Positions 7,633-17,217 of a stretch of 64,000 nucleotides of DNA are shown piece by piece. Every line of letters begins with the position of its first letter. Position 1 is the first letter of the stretch. Source of the DNA: Flavobacterium paronense (lineage in GTDB: Bacteria > Bacteroidota > Bacteroidia > Flavobacteriales > Flavobacteriaceae); contig NZ_JAUFQN010000019.1 in NCBI RefSeq assembly GCF_030409795.1, positions 1,612,001 through 1,676,000 on the forward strand. Reading direction: 5' to 3'. The position numbers and the translations under genes were made by a program. Under the pieces are notes generated by a model that saw only the letters and a list, made by a program, of their open reading frames with translations, did no database searches and had not been told where the DNA came from.

Positions 7633-9027
7633 ATGCAACAGTTTCAATTACATACGCAGCACAAACAAATTCTAGCTGACACGATTACGCCGGTAAGTAT
7701 TTATCTCAAAATCAGAGATAAATTTCCCAATAGTATTTTGCTCGAAAGCAGCGACTATCATACTGCAGATAACAGTTTTTCCTATATCTGTTGCAATCCA
7801 ATCGCATCGATAAAGATTGAAAACAATAGTATAATAAGTTCATATCCTGATGGAACTTCTGAAAAAATTGGCATTTCCACTGCCGTGAATGTTCCAAAGG
7901 TGATTGAAGAGTTTGCCTCCAAATTCACACCTCAAAAAAACAACTTCAAGTTCATTAATAACGGTTTATTTGGCTATATCAACTACGATGTTGTGCAATA
8001 TTTCGAAAAAATAAGCATTCAAAAAAGACCAGATAATTTAGCAATTCCCGATTTGTATTATGCGGTTTACCAAAACATTATCGCCATAAATCATTTCAAA
8101 AATGAAGCGTATATCTTTTGCCACAGCATTGACAATACCAGTAATATTAAGGAAATTGAACAACTCTTACAAACCAAAACCTTCGCGAGTTACCGTTTTG
8201 CCAAAGAAGGGAATTCGCTTTCCAATCTAACGGACGCCGAATTTAAATCAAATGTGGCTTTAGCCAAAAAACATTGTCATCGTGGTGATGTGTTCCAACT
8301 AGTTTTATCTCGAAGATTTTCACAGGCTTTTAAAGGTGATGAATTCAATGTGTATCGTGCTTTGCGAAACATCAACCCTTCACCCTATTTATTCTTTTTT
8401 GATTATGGAAACTTTAAGATATTTGGGTCTTCGCCCGAAGCACAACTCGTAATCTCAAATAAGCATGCCGAAATTCATCCAATTGCCGGAACTTTTAAAC
8501 GAACAGGAAACGACGAACAAGACGCCGAATTAGCTAAAAAATTATCCGAAGACGCCAAAGAAAACAGCGAGCACGTGATGTTGGTTGATTTAGCACGAAA
8601 CGATTTAAGCCGAAATTGTACCGAAGTGAAAGTCGAGAAATACAAAGAAGTACAATTCTTTTCTCATGTCATTCATTTGGTATCCAAAGTCACCGGAAAA
8701 CTAAACGGAAGTTCAATGAAGTTGGTTGCCAATACGTTTCCGGCCGGAACATTAAGCGGTGCACCAAAACACAAAGCCATGCAACTCATCGAAGAGATCG
8801 AAAACACCAACCGGACATTTTATGGTGGCGCCATTGGTTTCATGGATTTTGATGGCAATTTTAATCACGCGATTATGATTCGGACGTTCCTTTCCAAAAA
8901 TCACCAACTGCATTATCAGGCTGGTGCCGGAATCGTAGAAAGTTCTTCGGAAGAAAATGAAATGCAGGAAGTTTATAACAAATTAGGAGCTTTAAATAAA
9001 GCACTCGAATTAGCAGAAACAATATAA
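7633..9027 (+). CDS. trpE: Anthranilate synthase component I
   Basis: The 464-residue chorismate-using subunit converts chorismate with ammonia from TrpG to anthranilate. LLES at 36-39 is the tryptophan feedback-binding motif known from Salmonella TrpE, so the enzyme is probably allosterically inhibited. The catalytic core has FPAGTLSGAPK and a final GAGIVESSSEENE stretch, as expected. It is the first structural gene, 18 nt after the attenuator, with trpG starting 2 nt after its stop. Together with the leader this gives two layers of control by tryptophan: transcription and enzyme activity. Confidence 0.96.
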   Translation: MQQFQLHTQHKQILADTITPVSIYLKIRDKFPNSILLESSDYHTADNSFSYICCNPIASIKIENNSIISSYPDGTSEKIGISTAVNVPKVIEEFASKFTPQKNNFKFINNGLFGYINYDVVQYFEKISIQKRPDNLAIPDLYYAVYQNIIAINHFKNEAYIFCHSIDNTSNIKEIEQLLQTKTFASYRFAKEGNSLSNLTDAEFKSNVALAKKHCHRGDVFQLVLSRRFSQAFKGDEFNVYRALRNINPSPYLFFFDYGNFKIFGSSPEAQLVISNKHAEIHPIAGTFKRTGNDEQDAELAKKLSEDAKENSEHVMLVDLARNDLSRNCTEVKVEKYKEVQFFSHVIHLVSKVTGKLNGSSMKLVANTFPAGTLSGAPKHKAMQLIEEIENTNRTFYGGAIGFMDFDGNFNHAIMIRTFLSKNHQLHYQAGAGIVESSSEENEMQEVYNKLGALNKALELAETI

Positions 9028-9029
9028 TT

Positions 9030-9599
9030 ATGAAGAAGATAGCCGTTATCGACAACTATGATAGTTTTACCTACAACCTCGTTCATTATCTTGAAGATTT
9101 GAACACACAAGTAACCGTCTTAAGAAACGACGAATTTGAATTGGAAGAATTACAAGCTTTCGACAAAATACTCCTTTCGCCAGGTCCGGGAATTCCGGAT
9201 GAAGCTGGTTTGCTCAAAGCTGTGATTTCCAAATATGCCGAAAGTAAAAGCATTCTTGGTGTATGCTTAGGTCAACAAGCTATCGGAGAAGTTTTTGGCG
9301 GAAGCCTAATCAACCTAGATAAAGTATATCATGGTGTGGCGACAAAAGTAACTCAATCTGTTATTGACGAAAGTCTTTATAATGGTCTGCCAAACGAATT
9401 TGAAGTTGGGCGTTATCATTCGTGGGTAGTTGCCGTTGCTAATTTTCCAACTGTTTTAGAAATTACTTCTACAGATGCAAACGGACAAATCATGTCTTTA
9501 CGCCACAAAAAATTAGACGTTAAAGGCGTACAATTTCATCCTGAAAGCGTTTTGACACCATTTGGGAAACAAATTTTAGAAAACTGGGTAAACTCATGA
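9030..9599 (+). CDS. trpG: Anthranilate synthase component II (glutamine amidotransferase)
   Basis: This 189-residue class I amidotransferase releases ammonia from glutamine for TrpE. The nucleophile Cys79 sits in LGVCLGQQAIGEVFGG, and HPES places the other triad residues His170 and Glu172. The oxyanion region LLSPGPGIP is intact. It is a stand-alone subunit, not fused to TrpE or TrpD. It starts 2 nt after trpE and its stop overlaps the trpD start in an ATGA arrangement, so translation is probably coupled. A role in folate synthesis as well is possible, since I see no separate pabA here. Confidence 0.95.
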   Translation: MKKIAVIDNYDSFTYNLVHYLEDLNTQVTVLRNDEFELEELQAFDKILLSPGPGIPDEAGLLKAVISKYAESKSILGVCLGQQAIGEVFGGSLINLDKVYHGVATKVTQSVIDESLYNGLPNEFEVGRYHSWVVAVANFPTVLEITSTDANGQIMSLRHKKLDVKGVQFHPESVLTPFGKQILENWVNS

Positions 9600-10594
9600 A
9601 AACAATTTTAAACAGATTAATAAATCACGAAACACTGTCCAAAACCGAAGCCAAAGAAGTATTGGTTAACATTTCTTCCGCACACTACAACCCGAGTCAA
9701 ATAGTTTCCTTTCTGACGGTATATATGATGCGAAACATCACTATTGAAGAACTTTCCGGTTTTCGGGAAGCGCTTTTGGAGCTTTGCATTCCGGTCGATT
9801 TTTCAGCTTACAACACTATCGATTTGTGTGGTACAGGCGGCGATGGAAAAGATACATTTAACATTTCAACTTTAGCATCTTTCGTGGTTGCCGGAAGTGG
9901 CATTCATGTTGCAAAGCATGGAAACTATGGCGTTTCATCGGTTTCAGGTTCAAGCAATGTGATGGAAACTCTGGGAGTAAAATTCAGTAATAATAAAGAT
10001 TTTTTAGCCAAATGTATGGGCGAAGCCAACATTGCCATACTTCACGCACCTTTGTTTCATCCGGCAATGAAAAACGTTGGACCAATCCGGAAAGAACTAG
10101 GGATTAAAACCTTTTTCAATATGCTGGGTCCGATGGTAAATCCATCTTTTCCTAAAAACCAACTGGTTGGCGTTTTTAGCTTGGAATTGGCTCGAATGTA
10201 TGCCTATTTATACCAAAACACGAATGTGAATTACACGATTCTACATGCATTGGATGGTTATGATGAGATTTCTTTAACCGCTGATGCCAAAATGATTACA
10301 AAAAACTCTGAAAGTATTGTAAATGCTGAGGATTATCAATTATCAAAATTATACTTTGAAGATATAAAAGGAGGGGAAACCATAGAAGAATCGGCTAATA
10401 TTTTCATGAATATCATTTCAGGAAACGGAACTGAAGCACAACAAAATGTGGTTTGTGCTAATGCCGCTTTGGCAATTTCAACCGTTGAAAATTCGAATAT
10501 AATTGATTCTTTTGCAAAAGCCAGAGAGAGTTTGCAATCAGGAAACGCTTTAAAAAAATTACAAAAACTACAACAAATCAGCCAAAAAGCATGA
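9596..10594 (+). CDS. trpD: Anthranilate phosphoribosyltransferase
   Basis: The 332-residue enzyme transfers the phosphoribosyl group of PRPP to anthranilate, the second step. The glycine-rich PRPP/diphosphate site CGTGGDGKDTFNISTL, then KHGNYGVSS and the anthranilate-site IRKELGIKTFFNMLGP segment are all present. Length is normal. The start overlaps trpG by 4 nt and the end overlaps trpC by 4 nt, both ATGA-type, so the three genes are tightly coupled. Confidence 0.95.
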   Translation: MKTILNRLINHETLSKTEAKEVLVNISSAHYNPSQIVSFLTVYMMRNITIEELSGFREALLELCIPVDFSAYNTIDLCGTGGDGKDTFNISTLASFVVAGSGIHVAKHGNYGVSSVSGSSNVMETLGVKFSNNKDFLAKCMGEANIAILHAPLFHPAMKNVGPIRKELGIKTFFNMLGPMVNPSFPKNQLVGVFSLELARMYAYLYQNTNVNYTILHALDGYDEISLTADAKMITKNSESIVNAEDYQLSKLYFEDIKGGETIEESANIFMNIISGNGTEAQQNVVCANAALAISTVENSNIIDSFAKARESLQSGNALKKLQKLQQISQKA

Positions 10595-11376
10595 GTATAT
10601 TAGATCAAATAATCGCCAGTAAAAAGAAAGAAATCGATTTAAAGAAGAGCATAGTTTCGGTTGCCCAATTAGAAAACTCAGATTTATTCAACAAAAAAAC
10701 TAAGTCTTTGAGTAAGTCAATTATAAATTCACCATTTGGAATTATTGCCGAACACAAACGTCGTTCGCCTTCGAAAGCCACGATTAACAATAGTTTTTCT
10801 GTAGAAGAAGTTGTAAAAGGTTATGAAAATGCAGGCGCTTCCGGGATTTCGGTTTTAACCGACATGCAGTATTTTGGTGGTTCGTTAGAAGATTTGCTTT
10901 TAGCACGAGCTTCTGTTCAGATTCCGTTATTACGAAAAGAATTCATTGTTGATGAATATCAGTTGTTAGAAGCCAAATCCTTTGGTGCTGATGCTATACT
11001 GTTGATTGCAGCTGTTTTATCGAAACAGGAAATCAAACAACTATCTGAGTTTGCACAGTCTTTAGCATTAGAGGTTTTACTGGAAGTCCACAATCAGGAA
11101 GAACTGGAAAAAAGCATTATGCCAAGCCTTGATTTGATTGGTGTGAACAATCGAAACCTCAAAACATTTGAAGTGAGTTTGCAGAACAGTATTGATTTAA
11201 TAAATCATATTCCAAATGATTTTGTAAAGATTTCTGAAAGCGGAATAACTACAACTAATGACATAAAACTATTGAGAAGCAACGGATTTCAAGGCTTTTT
11301 GATTGGGGAAAACTTTATGAAAACCGATAATCCAGGGAAAAGTCTGGAGCAATTTATCAATCAATTAAAAGGATAA
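10591..11376 (+). CDS. trpC: Indole-3-glycerol phosphate synthase
   Basis: This 261-residue TIM-barrel enzyme closes the indole ring by decarboxylation of CdRP. The family signature FGIIAEHKRRSPSK with the catalytic Lys, the LTDMQYFGGS loop, LRKEFIVDEYQ and the phosphate-binding GVNNRNLKTFEV and ISESGI loops are all visible. It is a single-function protein; the TrpF activity is on the next gene. It overlaps trpD by 4 nt and trpF by 1 nt (TAATG). Confidence 0.95.
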   Translation: MSILDQIIASKKKEIDLKKSIVSVAQLENSDLFNKKTKSLSKSIINSPFGIIAEHKRRSPSKATINNSFSVEEVVKGYENAGASGISVLTDMQYFGGSLEDLLLARASVQIPLLRKEFIVDEYQLLEAKSFGADAILLIAAVLSKQEIKQLSEFAQSLALEVLLEVHNQEELEKSIMPSLDLIGVNNRNLKTFEVSLQNSIDLINHIPNDFVKISESGITTTNDIKLLRSNGFQGFLIGENFMKTDNPGKSLEQFINQLKG

Positions 11377-12002
11377 TGGTAATCAAAATCAAAATATGCG
11401 GTATGAAATATCCAGCAAACATCAATGAAATAGCTTCATTGCAACCTGATTATTTGGGTTTCATTTTCTATGAAAAGTCGCCACGTAATTTTGAAAATAC
11501 AATTCCAAATATTCATAAATCAATTCATAAAGTTGGTGTTTTTGTCAATGCTTCTTTAGAAGAAATTGAAGAAAAAGTTTCAAAACACCAATTGGATTTT
11601 GTTCAGTTACATGGCGATGAAAGTCCGGAATTCTGTCATTTGCTACAGCAAAATAAATTTAAAGTAATTAAAGCATTTAGTATTGATAACCAATTTAATT
11701 TTAATACTTTAAATAATTATAATACTTATTCTGATTACTTTCTTTTTGATACTAAAGGAACCAATTATGGTGGCAACGGAATAACTTTCGATTGGTCAGT
11801 TTTAGAAAAATATCATTTAGATAAACCTTATTTTTTAAGTGGTGGAATCGGCATAGAAAATATAGATGAAGTAAAATCGTTTCTAGAAAAAGATTATTCC
11901 AAAAACTGCATCGCTATTGACTGCAACAGTAAATTGGAAATTTCACCCGGACTTAAATCAACAGAAAAAACAAAACAGCTTATAAACGCTTTTAAAGAAT
12001 AA
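11376..12002 (+). CDS. trpF: Phosphoribosylanthranilate isomerase
   Basis: The 208-residue isomerase opens PRA to CdRP. IKICGMKYPANINEI carries the catalytic Cys of the ICG motif, QLHGDESPEFC is the central motif, and LFDTKGTNYGGNGITFDW supplies the catalytic Asp and the GGtG phosphate loop. LSGGIGIENI is the second phosphate loop. It overlaps trpC by one base and ends 3 nt before trpB. The gene is notably AT-rich, but this matches codon use across the window. Confidence 0.93.
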   Translation: MVIKIKICGMKYPANINEIASLQPDYLGFIFYEKSPRNFENTIPNIHKSIHKVGVFVNASLEEIEEKVSKHQLDFVQLHGDESPEFCHLLQQNKFKVIKAFSIDNQFNFNTLNNYNTYSDYFLFDTKGTNYGGNGITFDWSVLEKYHLDKPYFLSGGIGIENIDEVKSFLEKDYSKNCIAIDCNSKLEISPGLKSTEKTKQLINAFKE

Positions 12003-12005
12003 ACT

Positions 12006-13193
12006 ATGAAAACGAGTTACAATGTAGACGAAAACGGATTTTATGGCGAATTTGGCGGCGCATTCATCCCAGAAATGCTCTATCCAAATGTCGAAGAATT
12101 ACGACAACAGTATTTATCAATAACCGCAGAACCTTCTTTTCAGGACGAATTTCATGCGCTTTTAAAAGAATATGTTGGCAGACCAACGCCATTATACTTT
12201 GCAAAACGGTTGTCAGAACAATTTAAAACTAAAATCTATTTAAAAAGGGAAGATTTGTGTCATACCGGCGCACATAAAATCAACAATACGATTGGGCAAA
12301 TATTATTAGCTAAAAGATTAGGTAAAACCAGAATTATAGCCGAAACCGGCGCAGGTCAGCATGGTGTTGCAACCGCAACCGTTTGTGCACTAATGGGCTT
12401 ACAATGCATCGTATACATGGGTGAAATTGATATTGAACGCCAAGCACCAAATGTAGCCCGAATGAAAATGCTGGGCGCAGAAGTTCGACCGGCAACTTCT
12501 GGTTCCAAAACGCTAAAAGACGCAACTAATGAGGCTATTCGTGATTGGATCAATAATCCGGTTGATACATTTTACATTATTGGTTCCGTAGTTGGACCTC
12601 ATCCTTATCCAGATATGGTGGCGCGGTTTCAAAGTGTTATTTCAGAAGAAATTCAGAAGCAGCTTTTAGAACATGAAAATAAAGAAAACCCCGATTATGT
12701 AATCGCCTGTGTTGGTGGCGGAAGCAATGCTGCCGGAGCTTTTTATCATTTCTTAGATAATGAAAATGTAAAACTTATTGCAGTTGAAGCTGCCGGAAAA
12801 GGCGTTGATTCAGGTGAAAGTGCAGCCACTTCAATACTAGGGAAAATAGGTGTTATTCACGGTAGCAAAACCCTTTTGATGCAGACCACAGACGGACAAA
12901 TCACGGAACCCTACTCTATTTCTGCTGGTTTGGATTATCCCGGCGTTGGTCCGATGCACTCGCATTTGTTTCAAACAAAAAGAGCAGAATTTATTGCCAT
13001 TACTGACGACGATGCTATGAAAGCCGGAATTGCATTGGCGAAAACAGAAGGTATCATTCCGGCGATAGAAACTTCACATGCATTGGCAGTTTTACATCAG
13101 AAGAAATTCAAGCCTGAAGATGTTGTTGTGATTAATTTATCCGGTCGTGGCGATAAAGATTTAAATACCTATATTAACTATTTCAACTTATAA
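12006..13193 (+). CDS. trpB: Tryptophan synthase beta chain
   Basis: The 395-residue PLP enzyme joins indole and serine. [14 protein letters not shown] carries the PLP Lys, [14 protein letters not shown] is the active-site loop with the catalytic Glu, and GGGSNA binds the PLP phosphate. The length and the N-terminal [13 protein letters not shown] match the TrpB1 type that works with TrpA through an indole tunnel. It lies 3 nt after trpF and 2 nt before trpA, so it is part of the same transcript. Confidence 0.97.
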   Translation: MKTSYNVDENGFYGEFGGAFIPEMLYPNVEELRQQYLSITAEPSFQDEFHALLKEYVGRPTPLYFAKRLSEQFKTKIYLKREDLCHTGAHKINNTIGQILLAKRLGKTRIIAETGAGQHGVATATVCALMGLQCIVYMGEIDIERQAPNVARMKMLGAEVRPATSGSKTLKDATNEAIRDWINNPVDTFYIIGSVVGPHPYPDMVARFQSVISEEIQKQLLEHENKENPDYVIACVGGGSNAAGAFYHFLDNENVKLIAVEAAGKGVDSGESAATSILGKIGVIHGSKTLLMQTTDGQITEPYSISAGLDYPGVGPMHSHLFQTKRAEFIAITDDDAMKAGIALAKTEGIIPAIETSHALAVLHQKKFKPEDVVVINLSGRGDKDLNTYINYFNL

Positions 13194-13195
13194 AA

Positions 13196-13957
13196 ATGAA
13201 TAGAATACAAAACAAATTAGCAGAAAATAAAAAAATACTATCTATTTATTTTTCAGCAGGTTTTCCTAACTTAAACGATACTAAAAGTTTAATAGTAAAT
13301 TTAGCCAAAAACAAGGTTGACATGATTGAAATCGGGCTGCCGTTTAGCGATCCATTAGCGGATGGGCCAACCATACAAGCAAGCTCTACACAAGCTTTGA
13401 AAAACGGAATGACCACCGATATTCTGTTTGAACAGATCATCGATATTCGGAAAACAGTAGAAATTCCACTAATAATCATGGGGTATTTTAACCCTGTGTT
13501 GCAATTTGGCATAGAAAACTTTTTGAAAAAATGTCAAGAAACTAATATAGATGGTTTGATTATTCCGGATTTACCCTTAGAAATTTATCTTTCAGAATAC
13601 AAACAACTCTTTGAAAGCTATGGAATTGCTATGATTTTCTTAATTACACCACAAACTACTGAAGAAAGAATCCGGCTGATTGATGCGAATTCCAATTCCT
13701 TTATTTATATGGTCAGTAGTTCAAGTGTAACGGGGAGCAGAGATAGTTTTGACGAAAATCAATTAGCATATTTCGAAAGAATTGCTACAATGAATTTAAA
13801 AAACCCTCAAATAATTGGCTTCGGAATTAGTAACAAAACTACTTTTCAGCAAGCCACAAAACATCAAAAAGGCGCTATCATCGGCAGTAGTTTTATTAAC
13901 TTTATTGCAGATAATCCAATTTCGGGCATTTCATCTTTTATCCAAAATTTACTTTAG
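13196..13957 (+). CDS. trpA: Tryptophan synthase alpha chain
   Basis: This 253-residue TIM-barrel subunit cleaves indole-glycerol phosphate to indole and passes it to TrpB. The catalytic Glu lies in MIEIGLPFSDPLADGPTIQ, with the second acidic residue in the same motif. YMVSSSSVTGSRD is the mobile loop region, and GFGISNKT and GAIIGSSFI form the phosphate site. It is the last gene of trpEGDCFBA. I see no strong hairpin terminator in the 95 nt downstream. Confidence 0.95.
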   Translation: MNRIQNKLAENKKILSIYFSAGFPNLNDTKSLIVNLAKNKVDMIEIGLPFSDPLADGPTIQASSTQALKNGMTTDILFEQIIDIRKTVEIPLIIMGYFNPVLQFGIENFLKKCQETNIDGLIIPDLPLEIYLSEYKQLFESYGIAMIFLITPQTTEERIRLIDANSNSFIYMVSSSSVTGSRDSFDENQLAYFERIATMNLKNPQIIGFGISNKTTFQQATKHQKGAIIGSSFINFIADNPISGISSFIQNLL

Positions 13958-14051
13958 AAAGACAAATTTATAATATTGATATTTAGCCATATAAACATTT
14001 ACTATAGTATTTATCTATGATTCCTTTTTTGTTAATTTAGTGTTAAAAAAC

Positions 14052-14088
14052 AATTAAACAAACGTTTAATTTAAACACTTGTTTAATT
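14052..14088 (+). promoter_or_regulatory. Long palindromic operator before the TetR gene
   Basis: A 37-bp near-perfect palindrome centred on 14070 has outer arms ATTAAACAA and TTGTTTAAT and inner arms GTTTAA and TTAAAC; only two symmetric 2-nt positions break it. A TAATTTTG box at 14084-14091 (TAnnTTTG) overlaps its right edge, so a bound protein would block transcription. TetR/AcrR repressors typically bind such sites over their own promoter. Confidence 0.75.
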
Positions 14089-14117
14089 TTGTCTTCCGAT
14101 TTAATCACAAACAAATC

Positions 14118-14741
14118 ATGACTGAATTTAATGAGAAACAATTAGAGATTCTTCAGGTAGCCGAACAGCTATTTGCCGAAGAAGGTTTTGATGGGACATC
14201 AATTAGAGATATTGCCAAAAAAGCCAATATCAATATTGCCATGATATCCTATTATTTTGGCTCTAAAGAAAAAATGCTGGAGGCTTTGGTACTCAACAGG
14301 ATTTCAGACATGCGCCTGCAACTGGAAAGTCTCTATAATGAAAACATCCCACCTTTCGCGAAGGTTGACAAAATGGTCGAGCTTTATATCAACCGTATCA
14401 ACAAAAACCGATGCATTTATCAAATTCTGCATTTTGAGTTTTCTACCAAAAAAAGAGAACTAAATTTTGATGGTTTTAATGAAATGAAGAAAAACAATTT
14501 AGAGACATTCAAAAACATAATTAAAGAAGGACAGGATTCAGGTGAATTCCAACAAGACATTAATGTTGACCTGCTTCCTCCCATTATTATGGGAACGTAT
14601 TTCCAATTTCATATGAACAAGCCGTTTTATCTTGAAATACTTGATTTGAAAACTGAAGAAGAATATCAAAATTATATAGCTACCACACTGACACAACACA
14701 TTCAAACAACCATAAAAGCACATTTAGTATATGCAAATTAA
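14118..14741 (+). CDS. TetR/AcrR family transcriptional regulator
   Basis: I start at the ATG at 14118 (207 residues). An upstream TTG at 14079 would place the start inside the operator palindrome. The N-terminal HTH reads AEQLFAEEGFDGTSIRDIAK, followed by AMISYYFGSKEKMLEALV, classic for TetR. The C-terminal half is a helical ligand domain. It overlaps the TolC-like gene by 11 nt, so the regulator and the efflux pump it most likely represses share one transcript. Confidence 0.92.
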   Translation: MTEFNEKQLEILQVAEQLFAEEGFDGTSIRDIAKKANINIAMISYYFGSKEKMLEALVLNRISDMRLQLESLYNENIPPFAKVDKMVELYINRINKNRCIYQILHFEFSTKKRELNFDGFNEMKKNNLETFKNIIKEGQDSGEFQQDINVDLLPPIIMGTYFQFHMNKPFYLEILDLKTEEEYQNYIATTLTQHIQTTIKAHLVYAN

Positions 14742-16083
14742 TAAAACACTTCTTCTCATCTTTCTGCTTTTGGTTTTTACCAAAAATCAGGCACAAGACA
14801 CGAGCGTTAACGAACTGGCGCAGCAAAAAAAGCTGCTTACTTTAAAAGAGGCTGTCCAAATGGCTGTCACCAATAGTGATGCTGCATCTTTAGCCAAAGC
14901 CAAAGTAGAAACTTCTAAACTTGAATTAGACGTTATCAAAAACAATCGATATCCGAGTGTAAAAGCTTCAGGACAATATTTGAGATTATCAAGCGCTCAT
15001 GTTGATTCAAATATTCAAACAAATACTAGCGGTTCCGGTTCTTCTGCTCCTTTAAAAATTGATCAATTGATGTTGGGACAAGTAAATGCAACCATGCCTG
15101 TTTTTAATGGATTTAAGCTAAAGAACAGCATCAACGAATCTAAAAGTATGTACAAAGCAGAAACCTTCTCTGAAAAGCATTCAAAAGAGCAAATTGGTTT
15201 GGAAGTAGTTGAATTGTTTGCCAATCTTTACAAAGCACAGCAAATGGTCAATTTAATTCAGGACAATTTGAAATCGGCTGACCAACGTGTAAAAGACTTC
15301 ACGGCTATGGAAGAAAATGGTTTGATTGCCCGAAATGATTTGCTAAAAGCGCAACTGCAACAATCGAACGTGCAATTATCTTTGGATAATGCTAAGAAAA
15401 ATACAGCCATTGCCAATTACAAATTAATCACTTTACTAAAATTACCTGAAAACACTCAAGTTGACATCGACATAGAAGCCGTAAAAAGAGATATGGCAAG
15501 CAATCAGGGAAATACCGAACAAGGCGAACGAAACGATTTAAAATCATTAGAGCTCAAAAAACAAGCCGCCGAAAGTGGAATTAAAATCGCCAAAGCAAAT
15601 TATTATCCTTCATTAAATTTAACCGGCGGGTATATTGCTTTCGATTTGAATAATGTACTGACTGTTACTAATGCGATGAATTTTGGCGTTGGTGTATCTT
15701 ATGATTTGTCCAGTATCTTCAAAAACAGTAAAAACGTAAAACTGGCACAAAGCAAAACCAAGGAAACAGAAATTGCTTTATCGCTGATGACTGATCAAAT
15801 AAAAGAAGAAGTCTTTCAGGCAACTGAAAATTACAATCTTTCGTTGAAACAAAGTTTGGTTTATGAAAAAGCCGTAACGCAAGCCACCGAAAATTACCGA
15901 ATTGTAAAAGACAAATACGACAACAGTCTGGTAGACACTAATGATTTACTCGAAGCTGATTTTCAACAATTACAATCCAAAATAAATCAAGCTCTTTCAA
16001 AAGCAGACGTGGCTCAAAAGTATTACGAATTGCAATTTGCTTCAGGAAAACTAAACTCATCTTTAAACATCTCTCAAAAATAA
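14731..16083 (+). CDS. TolC family outer-membrane efflux protein
   Basis: The 450-residue protein has a signal peptide (residues 1-21, cleavage after NQAQ) and the two repeated long helical pairs of TolC. LKEAVQMAVTNSDAASLAKA starts repeat one and LKSLELKKQAAESGIKIAKA starts repeat two, each followed by YPS and a beta segment. It would be the outer-membrane channel of a tripartite pump. It overlaps the tetR end by 11 nt and is 13 nt before the adaptor gene. Confidence 0.92.
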   Translation: MQINKTLLLIFLLLVFTKNQAQDTSVNELAQQKKLLTLKEAVQMAVTNSDAASLAKAKVETSKLELDVIKNNRYPSVKASGQYLRLSSAHVDSNIQTNTSGSGSSAPLKIDQLMLGQVNATMPVFNGFKLKNSINESKSMYKAETFSEKHSKEQIGLEVVELFANLYKAQQMVNLIQDNLKSADQRVKDFTAMEENGLIARNDLLKAQLQQSNVQLSLDNAKKNTAIANYKLITLLKLPENTQVDIDIEAVKRDMASNQGNTEQGERNDLKSLELKKQAAESGIKIAKANYYPSLNLTGGYIAFDLNNVLTVTNAMNFGVGVSYDLSSIFKNSKNVKLAQSKTKETEIALSLMTDQIKEEVFQATENYNLSLKQSLVYEKAVTQATENYRIVKDKYDNSLVDTNDLLEADFQQLQSKINQALSKADVAQKYYELQFASGKLNSSLNISQK

Positions 16084-16096
16084 AATATTCAGAACC

Positions 16097-17179
16097 ATGG
16101 AAAATACAACAAAAACAAATAAAAAGTTCCGTTTGATATTCATCATATTGTTAGCTTTTGGTTTGACTTATGGCGGTTACAAATACATTCACTCTTTGTC
16201 ACACGAAACCACTGATGACGCTCAAGTGGCAAAAAAAATGAACCCAATAATCCCAAGAGTTTCTGGCTACATTACCAAAGTCTTGGTTAAGGATAACAAC
16301 ATAGTAAAAAAAGGCGACACCCTTTTTGTGATTGACCACAACGACTATATTGTTAAAGTCGAGGAAGCTAAAGCTAATTTGGCTTCGGCCGAAAACAGTT
16401 TCGAAGTAGCTAAAGCCGATATCGGAACTTCGCAAGCTGGTGTTTCCGTTTCTGATGCCAATGTGCAATCTGCCAATGGTTCGATTGAAACGGCTAAAAT
16501 CAGATTGCGAAGAGCTTCAGCCGACTTTGACCGTTACAACAATTTGTACAAAAATCATTCGATAACAAAACAACAATTCGAACAAGCAGAAGCTGCTAAA
16601 CAAGAAGCACAAAGCCAGTTACAAATTTTAATTGACCAACAAAAAGCCTCTGCTTTTCAAAGAAACGTAGCTTCAGCCAGAACAAACGTAAGCAACAAAC
16701 AAGTTCAGGTTGCTGCTGCCAATATCAAAAAAGCACAAGCAAGTTTAGATGCAGCTAATTTGAATTTGGGTTATACCGTTGTGACGGCTTCTATTGACGG
16801 ACAAGTTTCAACGGTTGACATTCAACCAGGTCAATTAGTTCAAGCTGGACAATCGTTGTTTTATATCGTTAACAACAATGAAACCTGGGTTATTGCCAAT
16901 TTCAAGGAAACACAATTAGATAAAATGCGAGCAGGTCAAAAAGTAAAACTAAAAATCGACGCATTCCCTGGTGCTGAATTTGAAGGTGAAGTCACTTCAT
17001 TTTCTCCGGCTACCGGTTCTAAATTCTCCCTTTTGCCTCCAGATAATGCAAGCGGAAACTTTGTAAAAACCGTGCAAAGACTTCCGGTTAGAATAAACTT
17101 TACCAAAAACAACCCAAAAGACAAACTACAATTACTACGTTCCGGAATGAATGCTGATGTTGATGTAATTTTGAAGTAA
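16097..17179 (+). CDS. HlyD/EmrA-type membrane fusion protein
   Basis: This 360-residue adaptor has one N-terminal membrane helix (about 12-30), then TTDDAQVAKKMNPIIPRVSG, the start of the barrel-sandwich (lipoyl-like) domain, a long coiled-coil hairpin (about 85-220), and a C-terminal beta-barrel. The second lipoyl half reads VTASIDGQVSTVDIQPGQLV. It links the inner-membrane MFS pump to TolC. The layout matches EmrA, the adaptor of EmrAB-TolC. Confidence 0.92.
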   Translation: MENTTKTNKKFRLIFIILLAFGLTYGGYKYIHSLSHETTDDAQVAKKMNPIIPRVSGYITKVLVKDNNIVKKGDTLFVIDHNDYIVKVEEAKANLASAENSFEVAKADIGTSQAGVSVSDANVQSANGSIETAKIRLRRASADFDRYNNLYKNHSITKQQFEQAEAAKQEAQSQLQILIDQQKASAFQRNVASARTNVSNKQVQVAAANIKKAQASLDAANLNLGYTVVTASIDGQVSTVDIQPGQLVQAGQSLFYIVNNNETWVIANFKETQLDKMRAGQKVKLKIDAFPGAEFEGEVTSFSPATGSKFSLLPPDNASGNFVKTVQRLPVRINFTKNNPKDKLQLLRSGMNADVDVILK

Positions 17180-17180
17180 A

Positions 17181-17210
17181 CTCATAACTTATAACTCATA
17201 ATTCATAACT
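17181..17210 (+). repeat. Heptamer array between adaptor and MFS genes
   Basis: Four 7-bp words in a row (CTCATAA, CTTATAA, then CTCATAA, then TTCATAA) fill most of the 38-nt gap inside the efflux operon. It is one of seven such period-7 arrays in the window. Confidence 0.8.
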
Positions 17211-17217
17211 ATTTAAA

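Noticed and set aside
8616..8852. 78-codon open frame inside trpE
   Set aside because: It is in another frame of a well-conserved gene, has no start signals and an implausible His/Arg/Cys-rich composition.
12334..12553. Overlapping minus-strand frames inside trpB
   Set aside because: Shadows of the trpB coding sequence; no promoter or conserved features.
14079..14117. Upstream TTG start for the TetR gene
   Set aside because: The start would lie in the operator palindrome and overlap the -7 box. The ATG at 14118 gives a normal TetR start.
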